Shown here: positions 8,317-16,879 of the stretch, piece after piece
Numbering within the stretch: position 1 is the stretch's first letter
Layout: every line of letters starts with the position of its first letter
Assembly: GCA_035315885.1 (NCBI GenBank)
Contig: DATFXM010000024.1
Location: forward strand, 1 to 31,362
Direction of reading: 5' to 3'
Length of the DNA: 31,362 nucleotides
Source of the DNA: DATFXM01 sp035315885
GTDB lineage: Bacteria > Acidobacteriota > Blastocatellia > UBA7656
Made by a program: the position numbers and the translations under genes
Notes under the pieces: generated by a model
What the model was told of the DNA's origin: nothing
The model's database searches: none
Seen by the model: only the letters and a program-made list of their open reading frames with translations

Positions 8317-8470
8317 GAGCGAAGGGGCGAATGGGCGACGGAGACGCGGAGTGGAGCGACGCGCGGAGAGGGCGAGTGGCCGGCGCTACGGTCATGGCGT
8401 TTTTCCGGTCGCTCCTTCGTTCTTCTCCGCGCCCCTCCTCCCCGCGTCTCCGGGTCGCCCCTTCGCCCAT
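8317..8470. repeat. Palindromic MITE-like element, copy 1
   Basis: Arms GCGACGGAGACGCGGAG (about 8335-8351) and CTCCCCGCGTCTCCGGGTCG (8438-8457), extended by GGGGCGAATGGGCG / CGCCCCTTCGCCCAT, form a long imperfect inverted repeat around the core GCTACGGTCATGGCGTTTT (8384-8402). A related element with the same core in the same orientation is at 16201-16394. Its right end touches the stop codon of the DUF1573-like gene. No coding capacity or transposase is seen. It could be a non-autonomous element or a REP-like transcript end. Confidence 0.75.
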
Positions 8471-9618
8471 TAATTAACGACCAACGAGATCGAAACCGGC
8501 ACCTCGATTCGCTTTCCGTCATCCGTCTCTGCGGTTATCGATCCGTTGTACCTCCCCGCCTTAAGACCTCGATCGGAATCGACGAAAATGCGAATCAGAT
8601 AATTGCTCCCCTCAACAATCGTTTGCTGCTCCAATCTCAAAAACCGCAGAGTTGTGGCGATAGACTTGAGACGCATTGTACCTGCGTTCTTTCTGATTCC
8701 GAGCCGCGCGACTTGCCTGCCGCCGCTCTTCAAGCCTTGCAGAGAGACAGCTTCGATCTTCAACTCGCGCGGAGTTGCGACGACGTTGTCAGCGACCACA
8801 TTGACATCGAGCCTGACATTGAAGGTCTCGGGGGGAGCAGAAACAAGCTTGACAGGTATCACCTGTGAGAAGGACTTTGCCGGCGACTCGATCGCAATAT
8901 CCAGCCAGTAGCCATCTCCGTTTTCTTCTCGTCGCAGCTTGTAAGAGGGTCCGACGTCGCCTGCCAGCTCGAGTTGTCCGGTTTGACCGGGCACTTTTGG
9001 CCTGAGCCGCAATGAAATGGAAAAGCGTTCGCCTGCATCTACCGGAACAACCGGATGCGCAGAAGGCCACACAAGAAAGGGTCCATTCTCCGCCGCTCTG
9101 GCAATCTCTGCGTTAGATATCCGTTTCACAAACGCGGGCATCGGCTTGACCGTTCCAGCCACGCTTACGCGCAGACTTCGGCGCTCCGGGTCGTTTGTCT
9201 TCAGCTCGAAGCTTCGGTCGAACCGGCCGCTCATATCGCCTGTGTGAATCTTGATTCTGATTACTCCAGCCTGACCAGGCTGTATGACTTTCTCGAAATA
9301 AAAGTCTTTGGCCTCGCATCAGGTAGGGACAGGCCGAAGCGATCTGATGACCGGCACCTCACGATAGCGCGCTCTCGTGCTTAAAGTCGCTGCCTTGACT
9401 GGCGACTGCTCGGCGAGCTCCAGCGGCGCTGTTCCAGTGTTTGCCACGGAGAACACCTGCTCGAGCTCTTCACCCGCGAATACGTCGCCGAATTCGCGAG
9501 ACACCTGAGCGATTTCCAGATGAGGCACGATCGATTGTTTAGCGGTCTTGTTGTCCTGCGAAAGCGCGTACGGACAATTCCACATCGTTAGAAGAGCAGC
9601 AACTAATAGTGTCTTCAT
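8470..9618 (-). pseudogene. DUF1573-like secreted protein interrupted by an in-frame TGA
   Basis: One continuous frame of 382 codons is interrupted only by TGA at 9321-9319 (codon 100). The N-terminus (MKTLLVAALLTMWNCPYALS) is a signal peptide. Residues about 38-62 (FGDVFAGEELEQVFSVANTG) match the DUF1573/HYDIN-like Ig fold. After the TGA come CEAKDFYFEKVIQPGQAGVI and LKTNDPERRSLRVSVAGTV, the usual second half of that domain. The rest is two further beta-rich segments ending VPVSISLVVN. The TGA falls where the family commonly has the first Cys of a CGCT-like motif, so it may be a nonsense mutation, a base-calling error or a recoded selenocysteine. Extracytoplasmic; function unknown. It follows the permease gene by 79 bases. 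Confidence 0.7.
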
Positions 9619-9697
9619 TCTCCTCACTGGATGAATAGATGCACCGGTGTGTTTCAAATTGGGGAACAGGAATAGTAATAAACCACGGGGGATTTGT

Positions 9698-11167
9698 TCA
9701 AGGAAACGCGACCGGACTGGCTTGCTGCTGCTCGCGCAGTCTTCTCCTTCGTTCAGATCCGAGATAGATCGCCGCACCAACCAGGTTGGCCACTACTATG
9801 ACTCCGCTGATCTTCGCCGCAAAAGACAACCGGCTCTCAACCTGCACGATAGGCAAGACCGACAACACCACGTATAAGACGGTCATCAAGAGCCCCGAGG
9901 CTGACGCTGCTTTCAACCACCGCGCGGAGTTGCCCCCGGCTCCTGGCCGCCCAAAAAGGGGAATCGCGAACATCACCAGATAGGTAAGCGCATAAAAAAT
10001 TCCGCTGGCATTCCAGAGGAGCTGAAACGCTTCCTGTTCACCGACTCCAACGAGTCCAATCAAACCGAGTATCAACGTCATTATTCCAACGAACGCGATC
10101 GAGTTTATCGGCGTCTTGAAGCGAGGATGCAATCGGGTGAACCAGCCGGGAAGCAGGTGGTCCCATCCGGCGACCATTGGCAGTCTGGTGTTGCCGGTGA
10201 ACATTACGCTCGATTGCGCGATTCGAATTGCCATAAACCCGAAGATTGCCATTGGTACGACATTGCCCGCGAAGCCCAGCGACTCGAATCCTACTCTCAA
10301 GACCTGAGGGATCGGGCCGATCAAATCGATATCGTCCGGCTTTAGCAAGGCCAGCACGGAGCTCGTTCCAAGTATGAACATCAACGCGATGATGGGTGCT
10401 GCAAGAGCTACAGACCGCCCGATGGCTCGTGACGGATTCTTGCATTCGCCCGCATGAATAGCTACGTACTCAAACCCGCCCAGCGCACCGAAACCGAGTT
10501 TGCCCAGAATGTTGAGGTTGAACAGCGAGACCGACGGCACTGACGTTCTAAGCGGATGATACTCAGTCAGGCTGCCGTGATAGAGATTCAGCAGGGGCAG
10601 CAGCAACAAGAGCGCGAAGGTCAAAAGCATCACCGCGGCTCCCGTCTTATGGAGCCACTTTCCAACACTCAACCCTACGACTGAAACCGTCACGAGCAAG
10701 CTGATTGTCACTACGTTTGCAGCAGTGATGAACCACTTGTTGCTGGCCATCCATTGGAACCTCGACCCGAGCGCATAAGAAAGGCTGGTCGAAAGCTGGA
10801 GTCCTATCTCGGACGTATTCAGAATCGCAAACAGCCACAGGTTCCACGCTACCAGGTAACCGGTCAGTTCGTTGAATCCGAGTTTCGCCCACTGATATAG
10901 CCCGCCCTCGAGCGGCATTTGACGGTTCAAGTGGATGACTACCGCCGCGGAAGGGAGGTAGAACAACACGATTGCGAGGAGCCAGAATACTACGTGCGAC
11001 GAGCCCAGCTTGCCGGCAGTACCTACCCACGGGAGCCCGACAATGAACAGTATCTGCGTGAGTGCAAGATCTGTTAGGCCTAACTCCTTTTTAAAGACAA
11101 TGCTGCGAGCCTCGATCTCTCGTTCAGCAACTTTGATCTCGACATCTTGAGCTGGTCGATCAGACAT
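9698..11167 (-). CDS. Amino acid permease, APC superfamily
   Basis: A 489-residue integral-membrane transporter with about twelve hydrophobic segments. The N-terminal signature of the APC amino acid/polyamine family is present: KKELGLTDLALTQILFIVG, then PLEGGLYQWAKLGFNELTGY, where the E-G-G-x-Y motif sits in helix 3. GFGALGGFEYVAIHAGECKNP is the helix 6 region (a FEYVAIHAGE variant). It most likely takes up or exchanges an amino acid; the substrate cannot be read. The C-terminal tail is basic (RRRRLREQQQ). glnA is two genes downstream on the same strand, which fits a nitrogen theme but is weak evidence. The ATG is preceded by ACTCAGA heptamers and no Shine-Dalgarno sequence. Confidence 0.92.
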   Translation of the reverse strand: MSDRPAQDVEIKVAEREIEARSIVFKKELGLTDLALTQILFIVGLPWVGTAGKLGSSHVVFWLLAIVLFYLPSAAVVIHLNRQMPLEGGLYQWAKLGFNELTGYLVAWNLWLFAILNTSEIGLQLSTSLSYALGSRFQWMASNKWFITAANVVTISLLVTVSVVGLSVGKWLHKTGAAVMLLTFALLLLLPLLNLYHGSLTEYHPLRTSVPSVSLFNLNILGKLGFGALGGFEYVAIHAGECKNPSRAIGRSVALAAPIIALMFILGTSSVLALLKPDDIDLIGPIPQVLRVGFESLGFAGNVVPMAIFGFMAIRIAQSSVMFTGNTRLPMVAGWDHLLPGWFTRLHPRFKTPINSIAFVGIMTLILGLIGLVGVGEQEAFQLLWNASGIFYALTYLVMFAIPLFGRPGAGGNSARWLKAASASGLLMTVLYVVLSVLPIVQVESRLSFAAKISGVIVVANLVGAAIYLGSERRRRLREQQQASPVAFP

Positions 11168-11303
11168 ACTAAGTTCTGAGTTCTGAGTTCTGAGTACTGG
11201 GAACTGGAATACTGGGAACTGGAATACTGGTATTGAGCTCTGATCAGAATTCAGATCTAAATCTCAGATCTCAGATTTTCAATGCTCAGAACTCAGGACT
11301 TCC
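11168..11303. repeat. Heptamer and 15-mer repeat block between SDR and permease genes
   Basis: The left arm, about 11170-11196, is GAGTTCT repeated. TACTGGGAACTGGAA then occurs twice plus a partial copy (11195-11230). A CAGATCT/CAGATTT heptamer stretch covers 11263-11277. The right arm, CTCAGAACTCAGGACTTCC, is at 11285-11303. The right arm overlaps the last codons of the SDR gene, whose TGA stop (11295-11293) is part of the repeat. The outer arms are inverted and could pair. Confidence 0.85.
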
Positions 11304-12153
11304 GCCCGACTCCGGAACCTCTGTTGAGAACTGTCTCGAACAAGCCGGAAGGTAACCATCGCTTCAGTGCGAGGGCCAGCTTTGCATGAAACGGCGCGGC
11401 ATAACGCGCTCGAGGATGTTCTTTGGTCAACGCCTTAACGACCAGCTCTGCAATATCATCTGGCTTGCCAGCCAAGGCGCGCATGCGTTGAAGTCCCCGC
11501 CCTGCGGCATCGAAGAATTGACGATAAGGGTTGTCGGTCTGAGTGAAATCTCGAGCGCCATCATCTGCAACGCCGCTGAACTCCGTCATGATGAACCCGG
11601 GCTCTATGATCACTACCCTTATGCCAAATCCGGCAAGCTCTCCGCGCATCCCATCGGAGATCGCTTCCAGCGCGTGCTTGGTCGAGTCGTAGACTGAAGA
11701 CAGAGGTCGCGCGATTCTGCCCGCTACTGAGCTGATGTTCACAATCCGGCCGTACCGGCGCTCACGCATAACCGGGATCACAAGTTGTGACAGCGCTATC
11801 AAGGAAAAGAGATTTGTTTCAAAATTACGGCGAATGTCCTCCACCGGGACCAGCTCGATGGGCCCACGCTGCCCGTAACCAGCGTTGTTGACCAGCGCAT
11901 CAATCCTGCCAAACTCACGCAACGTCTCTTCCACGAGGATCCGTCGATCCGGATCCGACGTGACGTCGCCAACAACTGCAAGAGTTCGACCTCCATCGGA
12001 TTCAATGCGACTTAGGACCTGCTCCAGCCGATCGCGGCGCCTCGCAGTGATTACAACGCTTGCGCCGAACCGCGCGAGCATTAAAGCTACGGCTTCGCCA
12101 ATGCCCGCCGATGCACCGGTCACTATCACGACTTGTCCGTTGAGTGGTGGCAT
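11293..12153 (-). CDS. Short-chain dehydrogenase/reductase
   Basis: A 286-residue classical SDR that oxidises or reduces an alcohol/ketone with NAD(P). It has the Rossmann motif TGASAGIG (12-19), an Arg-rich strand end (TARRRDR, which favours NADP), NNAG (89-92), the catalytic Ser142 (NISSVAG) and Tyr155-x3-Lys159 (YDSTK). The length and the C-terminal helix rich in basic and hydrophobic residues (AKLALALKRWLPSGLFETVL) suggest membrane or lipid association, as in some retinol- or sterol-type SDRs; this is inference. It starts 16 bases after the esterase gene. The final residues and stop come from a heptamer repeat. Confidence 0.93.
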   Translation of the reverse strand: MPPLNGQVVIVTGASAGIGEAVALMLARFGASVVITARRRDRLEQVLSRIESDGGRTLAVVGDVTSDPDRRILVEETLREFGRIDALVNNAGYGQRGPIELVPVEDIRRNFETNLFSLIALSQLVIPVMRERRYGRIVNISSVAGRIARPLSSVYDSTKHALEAISDGMRGELAGFGIRVVIIEPGFIMTEFSGVADDGARDFTQTDNPYRQFFDAAGRGLQRMRALAGKPDDIAELVVKALTKEHPRARYAAPFHAKLALALKRWLPSGLFETVLNRGSGVGRKS

Positions 12154-12169
12154 TGAGGTTATGCTGCGG

Positions 12170-12901
12170 TCAAAACTTTGACTCGAGATAGTAGCGCATC
12201 ATCTCGCGCCAGGTCGGCCAATCGTGAGGCATGTCAAAACCCCACAGGTCCAGCTCGTGAGGTATTCCCTTCTGCGAAAGAAGCGAAGCCAGCCGCCGCG
12301 AAGCATCAGGATTCTCATACGCGCCCTGACCGGTCACGATGTGAATGTGCCGTTTGTTTCGCAGCATTCCCAGGTAAGGCCCATCCAGATTCGGCAAATA
12401 GTCTACCGGGTTGTTGTAGTAGACGTTGTCGTCGTAGTAGTCGCCTTCGTAGTAGCCTCGGATGTCGAAAGACCCGCTCATCGCAAGGCAGCCGTCGAAC
12501 AAGTCGGGCCGGCGAAAGAGCTGGTTGGCGCAGTGAAATGCTCCAAGGCTTGCGCCCCCGGTTGTGATCTGGACCCGGCTCTGGCAACTATTCCAGATGT
12601 AGGGCACCACTTCGCGAATGATGTACTCGTTGTATTGAGCCTGGCGTAATCCTTTGTACCTGATTGGAACGGAGCGGTTGAGCCAGCTTTCGCTGTTGAT
12701 GCTGTTTATCGAAAAGATCTTGACTTTGCCCGAGTCTACCGAACCCCGGATTGCATCGATGACTTGAAATCGCTCGTACTCCAGATAGTCGGCGGCCGCT
12801 GTTGGGAACATCAGAAGCGGAAAACCATAGTGACCATACGTGACTATCTCCATCCACTTGCCGAGGCTGGGACTATGCCAGCCATCAAGGAATCGCTGCA
12901 T
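12170..12901 (-). CDS. Putative esterase, alpha/beta hydrolase fold
   Basis: A 243-residue esterase of the esterase-D/antigen-85-like group. The nucleophile elbow is GGASLGAF with Ser118, and the likely catalytic His is His226 in DMPHDWPTW. An acidic residue between them probably completes the triad. The tract YYEGDYYDDNVYYNNP (about 160) is unusually rich in Tyr and Asp/Asn. There is no signal peptide, so it is probably cytoplasmic. GAGGG lies about 9 bases upstream of ATG 12901. It precedes the SDR gene on the same strand (16-base gap), so they may share a transcript. Substrate unknown. Confidence 0.85.
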   Translation of the reverse strand: MQRFLDGWHSPSLGKWMEIVTYGHYGFPLLMFPTAAADYLEYERFQVIDAIRGSVDSGKVKIFSINSINSESWLNRSVPIRYKGLRQAQYNEYIIREVVPYIWNSCQSRVQITTGGASLGAFHCANQLFRRPDLFDGCLAMSGSFDIRGYYEGDYYDDNVYYNNPVDYLPNLDGPYLGMLRNKRHIHIVTGQGAYENPDASRRLASLLSQKGIPHELDLWGFDMPHDWPTWREMMRYYLESKF

Positions 12902-13048
12902 TAACTGGCCCTCTATACGAAAGGTGATTTGTGCGGCAAGCGTGTAAGCTAGCCATATCGCGCCGTTATTTCAAGAGGATTTCATTGCAAGCAAGCCTGC
13001 TACCCGGCGAAATCTGCGAGCGAGAAGCCGGCACTTAAGCGAACACGC

Positions 13049-14467
13049 CTAACGCAGCGGGCGGCACTTCCAGTAGTAGTTGATGAATCCGTCCGCCTCG
13101 TAGATCCGGCGAAACGTCATCTCGACCTGCTGGCCGATTCGCACCTCGGAAGGGTTGCGGTCGGTCATCATCATGTAATTGCGACCTCCACCTTCAAAAT
13201 CCACAATGCACATCACCGTAGGCGGATCGAGATCGGCATTCAGGAAATCGATTGTGTAAGTAAACAACTCCGCTCGTTTGTTCGACAGCTTCACCGTCTC
13301 AAAACTGTCTCTCGTCTGGCAACTGATGCACACCCGCTGTTGCGGGTACTGCACCTTGTTGCAATTCAGACAACGAGACCCGTGCAGCCGATAGATCTCA
13401 TCTCGTTTTCGCAGGGTTTGGGCCGCCGATGCTGACGGCAATTGGCGGCGCGGCGCCTCAACCTCAATCAGCTCTTTAAACCGAGCGTACTTTTCGTAGC
13501 TGTCCAACGCCGTCTTCGAATTCAAATATCCCTTCACGCCTCTTTGTGGTGATTTCTGCGCGGCGACGATCTGATCTGTCACTTCAAAAAGCAGCGCATC
13601 GCAGCCCGAACCGTAACCTGCTACGAGAAGCTTTTCACCGGGCTTGGCATCTTCAAGAACCGAGCTCAGAACAAACAGAGGCATCGCCGCTCCGGTATTC
13701 CCGACACTCCCAAACAAATGGTCCGCTACTTGTTCGGGCTTGAGCCCGATGCTCTTGGCCGTCGCCGCCAGCGTTCCAGGGTCGGGAGCGTAGAAGATGG
13801 CTTTGGAGATCTCGGAAGGACCGACCGCGTTGCGCTCAAACAATTCGTCGATAGTTTGTTTGACCACGCGCTGGTAACCCTGGGTAACCGCAAATCGCTC
13901 TTCCCAGTTTGAGACAAATCTCTCGTCGCCCGCGCGCCAGAAGTCGACCATCTCGTCGACGACAGAATGGCTGGCCACCAGCTCAGCCGCTACACGCTCG
14001 CGACCGAGTTCAATCGCGGCGGCGGCATCTCCAAACATTCTCTCCCCGGCCGATCTTGGCTGGGCTAGCCTGGTGTCTGCTGCGGCCACCGCGACGTTGG
14101 ACGCAGACGCCGCCTTAACCGCATCGACCGCCGCTAGAATCGCCGAGGTGCCGGCGCGCGTGGAGTCCGTATAATCGGCTGTCCGGACGTCGTGGCGCAG
14201 ATCGGCGGCGTTGGCGATCACCGCCGATGCCTGCTTCTCAGCATAAGGGGAAGTCGTGGTAGCAAAGAGAAGACCGTCCAGCGTCGAGCCTTCACGGCCT
14301 GCGAGCAGATCGCGCACCGCCTCGACTGCCATTGTGACCGAGTCCTCATCGACGTTTGCGACCGACCGCTCGCCGTCGGATGCCCTGCCACCCCACGCTC
14401 GCGCAATTTCTTTGTGCGCGAGTCGATAGAAAGGTATGTACGCTCCGAATGATGTTATTCCAGGCAT
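13049..14467 (-). CDS. Thiolase-fold (HMG-CoA-synthase-like) protein fused to DUF35 Zn-ribbon/OB domain
   Basis: A 472-residue fusion. Residues 1-310 follow the HMG-CoA synthase/KAS III pattern (ITSFGAYIPFYRL; FGDAAAAIEL at 145-154; VGNTGAAMPL at 255-264; YGSGCDALLFEV near 290). Residues about 355-472 are a DUF35 domain with Zn ligands Cys366, Cys369, Cys380 and Cys383 followed by an OB fold. In active HMG-CoA synthases the nucleophile is a Cys in N-A-C-Y-G-G-T; the matching stretch here is DSTRAGT, with Thr103. The usual catalytic His (FHxP) appears as Tyr226 (FYAPDP). A Claisen-type condensing reaction is therefore doubtful. An aldolase or scaffold role with the nearby MaoC proteins is an inference. 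I chose ATG 14467 because the sequence upstream is heptamer repeat. Confidence 0.88.
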   Translation of the reverse strand: MPGITSFGAYIPFYRLAHKEIARAWGGRASDGERSVANVDEDSVTMAVEAVRDLLAGREGSTLDGLLFATTTSPYAEKQASAVIANAADLRHDVRTADYTDSTRAGTSAILAAVDAVKAASASNVAVAAADTRLAQPRSAGERMFGDAAAAIELGRERVAAELVASHSVVDEMVDFWRAGDERFVSNWEERFAVTQGYQRVVKQTIDELFERNAVGPSEISKAIFYAPDPGTLAATAKSIGLKPEQVADHLFGSVGNTGAAMPLFVLSSVLEDAKPGEKLLVAGYGSGCDALLFEVTDQIVAAQKSPQRGVKGYLNSKTALDSYEKYARFKELIEVEAPRRQLPSASAAQTLRKRDEIYRLHGSRCLNCNKVQYPQQRVCISCQTRDSFETVKLSNKRAELFTYTIDFLNADLDPPTVMCIVDFEGGGRNYMMMTDRNPSEVRIGQQVEMTFRRIYEADGFINYYWKCRPLR

Positions 14468-14468
14468 G

Positions 14469-14566
14469 GTGAGTTCTGAGTTCTGAGTTTTCAGTTCGAG
14501 TATTGAGTTCTGGCGGGAATAACTTTCGCGGCAAAACACTCAGAACTCAAAAACTCAGACTTTCGC
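14469..14566. repeat. Inverted heptanucleotide repeat
   Basis: GAGTTCT units at 14470-14487 and a degenerate extension to about 14512 are mirrored by ACTCAGAACTCAAAAACTCAG at 14538-14558. It fills the gap between the alpha/beta hydrolase stop and the thiolase-fold ATG on the minus strand. The stop-free arm (ACTCAGA sense) ends three or four bases before that ATG, and no Shine-Dalgarno sequence is present there. Confidence 0.85.
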
Positions 14567-14576
14567 CTTTCTCCTT

Positions 14577-15344
14577 CTACTTCAAAAACTCCCAAACGCG
14601 GGGGAACACCGTGTCTATCGCGTTGAATTCACCCGCATGATCGAGTCCCTCGAATATTTCGATCTCGATTCCCACTTCACCAGCCTCGGCTCGTCGCGCA
14701 ATGAGCACATCCGAAGCAGCTTTGTTCAATGAGCCTGAATACAACAGCGCGCGACATTTTAAGTGTGACGGTTCGACTGGCGGCCACACACTCATTGCTC
14801 GAGTCAGCGCGGCCGCCACTTCGAGATCAGCGTGCTCAAAGAATTTTCTCCGCTGCTCGTCCGCAACAAACTTATCAAGCTCACCGCTAGCCTTCGCAGC
14901 CGCGGCCTGCTGCAACATCGAAAGGCTCGCTTCCGACTGTTCCCGAGTGATCAGCGGCCCGAAGTATGAACCGGCGACAACCGCTCTCCGCAGGCGCTCC
15001 GACCGTGAGGCCGCGTGAAGGGTTATCGTGCCGCCCAGCGAAAACCCCCACACTGAAAACCGATCGGCGCGAACCGCCTCGGCAACAGCGTCCAGGTCCT
15101 GGCAGAGCTTTTCAATTTCATAAGCGGCCGGCTCGCGCGGCCCGTCACTTTCCCCGTGACCGCGCAGGTCTACGGTTATGACCCTGAACTCATGTTGAAG
15201 ACGGGTCACGAACCCTGCTTCGTGCCAGTTTAGTCTGGTCTGGATGAATCCGCCGTGGAGAAGCATCAGCGCTGGGCCTTCGCCGTTGACGTCAAAGGCG
15301 ATGCGGGTTCCATCCGCCGAGCTAGCGAAGCGCGTTTCAGCCAT
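14577..15344 (-). CDS. Alpha/beta hydrolase
   Basis: A 255-residue hydrolase with the oxyanion HGG motif (LLHGGF, about 28-33), the RGHGESDGP strand/loop (61-69), the nucleophile Ser102 in WGFSLGGT and a C-terminal His236 in GLDHAGEF. An Asp near 210 may complete the triad. The family includes esterases, thioesterases and C-C hydrolases; the CoA-metabolism neighbours make an ester or thioester substrate plausible, but this is inference. Its ATG immediately follows the stop of the upstream hot-dog gene (zero-base gap), so the two are probably translationally coupled. Confidence 0.9.
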   Translation of the reverse strand: MAETRFASSADGTRIAFDVNGEGPALMLLHGGFIQTRLNWHEAGFVTRLQHEFRVITVDLRGHGESDGPREPAAYEIEKLCQDLDAVAEAVRADRFSVWGFSLGGTITLHAASRSERLRRAVVAGSYFGPLITREQSEASLSMLQQAAAAKASGELDKFVADEQRRKFFEHADLEVAAALTRAMSVWPPVEPSHLKCRALLYSGSLNKAASDVLIARRAEAGEVGIEIEIFEGLDHAGEFNAIDTVFPRVWEFLK

Positions 15345-16169
15345 TCACGTCCTCTCGGTCAACTTTGGACGGTAAATCGCCGTATGCCGAACCTGCTGAA
15401 CAATCCTGCTGCTATTGGCGATCAGCAGCACGTCCATTACTACGAACTCGTGTCCGCCGCGCTCGAAGCAATCTCGTATACGGCTTCGAACGGAAATAAG
15501 ATCGCCGTGACGGGCGGTGCTCCAGTTTACAAGTTCGCTGCCAACGTGAATCCATGGGCCTAGTTTGAAGTTTCGCATCAGCGCCTGATTTGAAAGCGAA
15601 AGCAGGACGTAAGGGTGAGCTACGGCGGCGGCTCCGCGATAAAAGGTCAGGCGATCCTGTATCGCATCGATGGCGGTGGTATCCCCGAGATCCATCATCT
15701 CACTGATCGTTCCCAGCGGCGCACCGGGCACGAAAGCCTCGGGGCAGGCGTCAGCCCGATCGGCCTCGCACGGAAGCGGGCACTTAGCGAAGCTTTCGAT
15801 TCTGGGTTCGCCAAGGGGATTGGGGCGGTCTCCGAGCCACGCCGTGCCGGTGGCGCAGAGCCTGCCGTCTTTGCGTTCGACCCTCATCGTAGCCTCGGTC
15901 AGGCCGTCAACCGCCTCGACCTCGGCTCGCACGACCGCGTCCTCACCGTCGTAGATCGGCTTTAGAAAACGCACCTGCATAGATCCGCGTTCCAGCCACT
16001 TCAAACCGTATTTCGAAACAATTGGGGCGGTCATGTACGCATAGACAGTGACCCCGGGCACGAGTCCGCCCTTGAAGCCATAGGCTGCGGCTACGGCATC
16101 GTCGTGAATCTTATTCTCCGAATCCAATGCGGTATTTCGAGCCTTTACCCTATAAGTGAGCAGCAGCAA
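15345..16169 (-). CDS. MaoC-like double hot-dog protein
   Basis: A 274-residue protein with two hot-dog halves. The N-terminal half keeps the hydratase-2 helix in altered form: ENKIHDDAVAAAYGFKGGLVPG (residues 18-39), with His22 present but Asn19 where active (R)-enoyl-CoA hydratases have Asp. The second half (MQVRFLKPIYDGEDAVVRAEV, then a later HVGSELVNWSTARHGDLI region) is thioesterase-like. It may be an acyl-CoA hydratase, dehydratase or binding protein. The start is TTG at 16169, supported by GGAGG ten bases upstream; no ATG fits. It sits between the second MaoC gene and the alpha/beta hydrolase, with zero bases to the latter. Confidence 0.8.
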   Translation of the reverse strand: MLLLTYRVKARNTALDSENKIHDDAVAAAYGFKGGLVPGVTVYAYMTAPIVSKYGLKWLERGSMQVRFLKPIYDGEDAVVRAEVEAVDGLTEATMRVERKDGRLCATGTAWLGDRPNPLGEPRIESFAKCPLPCEADRADACPEAFVPGAPLGTISEMMDLGDTTAIDAIQDRLTFYRGAAAVAHPYVLLSLSNQALMRNFKLGPWIHVGSELVNWSTARHGDLISVRSRIRDCFERGGHEFVVMDVLLIANSSRIVQQVRHTAIYRPKLTERT

Positions 16170-16200
16170 GCAGTGTTAACCTCCGTTAATCGGTCGGGCG

Positions 16201-16394
16201 GATGGGCAGATGGGCGACGGGGCGACGCGGAGAGGAGAGACGCGGGGACGCGGAGACGAGGGACGCCGGGATTCGGAGCGAACCACGAAAACGGCCAACG
16301 CTGTAGTCGTGGCGTTTTCCGAGGTCGCCCCTTCGGCCATTTGCCCCTTCGCTCCGCATCTCCGTGTCTCCTCTCCGCGTCGCCCCTTCGCCTC
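16201..16394. repeat. Palindromic MITE-like element, copy 2
   Basis: A second copy of the element at 8317-8470, in the same orientation: arms ATGGGCGACGGGGCGACGCGG (first 20 or so bases) and CTCTCCGCGTCGCCCCTTCG, and a core CGCTGTAGTCGTGGCGTTTT preceded by its partial complement CGAAAACGGCCA. Like copy 1, its right end lies one base from the stop codon of a minus-strand gene (here the 154-residue MaoC gene). It separates two otherwise contiguous CoA-metabolism genes. No coding capacity. Confidence 0.75.
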
Positions 16395-16395
16395 A

Positions 16396-16860
16396 TCACT
16401 GGTAATACCTAACAAGCCACTCGGCGGCAAGTGCCGGTTTGCTGCCGCCTTCAACCTCAACCGTCGCAGACCAGGTGATCTGCCAACCGCCTGCCACGTC
16501 TTCGACGTTTTGAAGGTTGAATCGCGCCCGTACCCGCTTCCCCTCGGGAACCGGCGATACAAACCGCAAGCGGTTCAGCCCATAGTTGATCCCCATCTTG
16601 AAGTCACCTTCAACCTTGAATGCGCGCGCGGCAAGGACCGGCAAAAGAGAAAGGGTAAGAAACCCATGCGCGATCGTCGACCCGAACGGCGTCTCTTTTT
16701 TCGCCCTCTCCACGTCGATGTGAATCCACTGGTGATCTTCAGTCGCGTCGGCGAAGTCATTTATTCGCTGCTGTGAGACTTCGAACCAGTCGCTCACCGC
16801 TACTTCTTCTCCCGTCAGACCCCTCAACGCTTCGATACCTTCGATTATTCGCTGTGCCAT
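16396..16860 (-). CDS. MaoC family (R)-enoyl-CoA hydratase/dehydratase
   Basis: A single hot-dog protein of 154 residues. The hydratase-2 signature is intact: FADATEDHQWIHID (36-49) with Asp42 and His47 as the expected catalytic pair, and GSTIAHGFLTLSLL downstream. It should add water to an enoyl-CoA to give an (R)-3-hydroxyacyl-CoA, or the reverse. It begins 19 bases after the CoA-transferase gene, suggesting one transcript. AGGAGCAATCTGCG upstream of its ATG includes a reasonable ribosome site. Confidence 0.92.
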   Translation of the reverse strand: MAQRIIEGIEALRGLTGEEVAVSDWFEVSQQRINDFADATEDHQWIHIDVERAKKETPFGSTIAHGFLTLSLLPVLAARAFKVEGDFKMGINYGLNRLRFVSPVPEGKRVRARFNLQNVEDVAGGWQITWSATVEVEGGSKPALAAEWLVRYYQ

Positions 16861-16879
16861 CGCAGATTGCTCCTCGCCA

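Noticed and set aside
8254..8868. 204-residue plus-strand frame
   Set aside because: It runs through the palindromic element and antisense to the DUF1573-like gene; no domain and a composition typical of a shadow frame.
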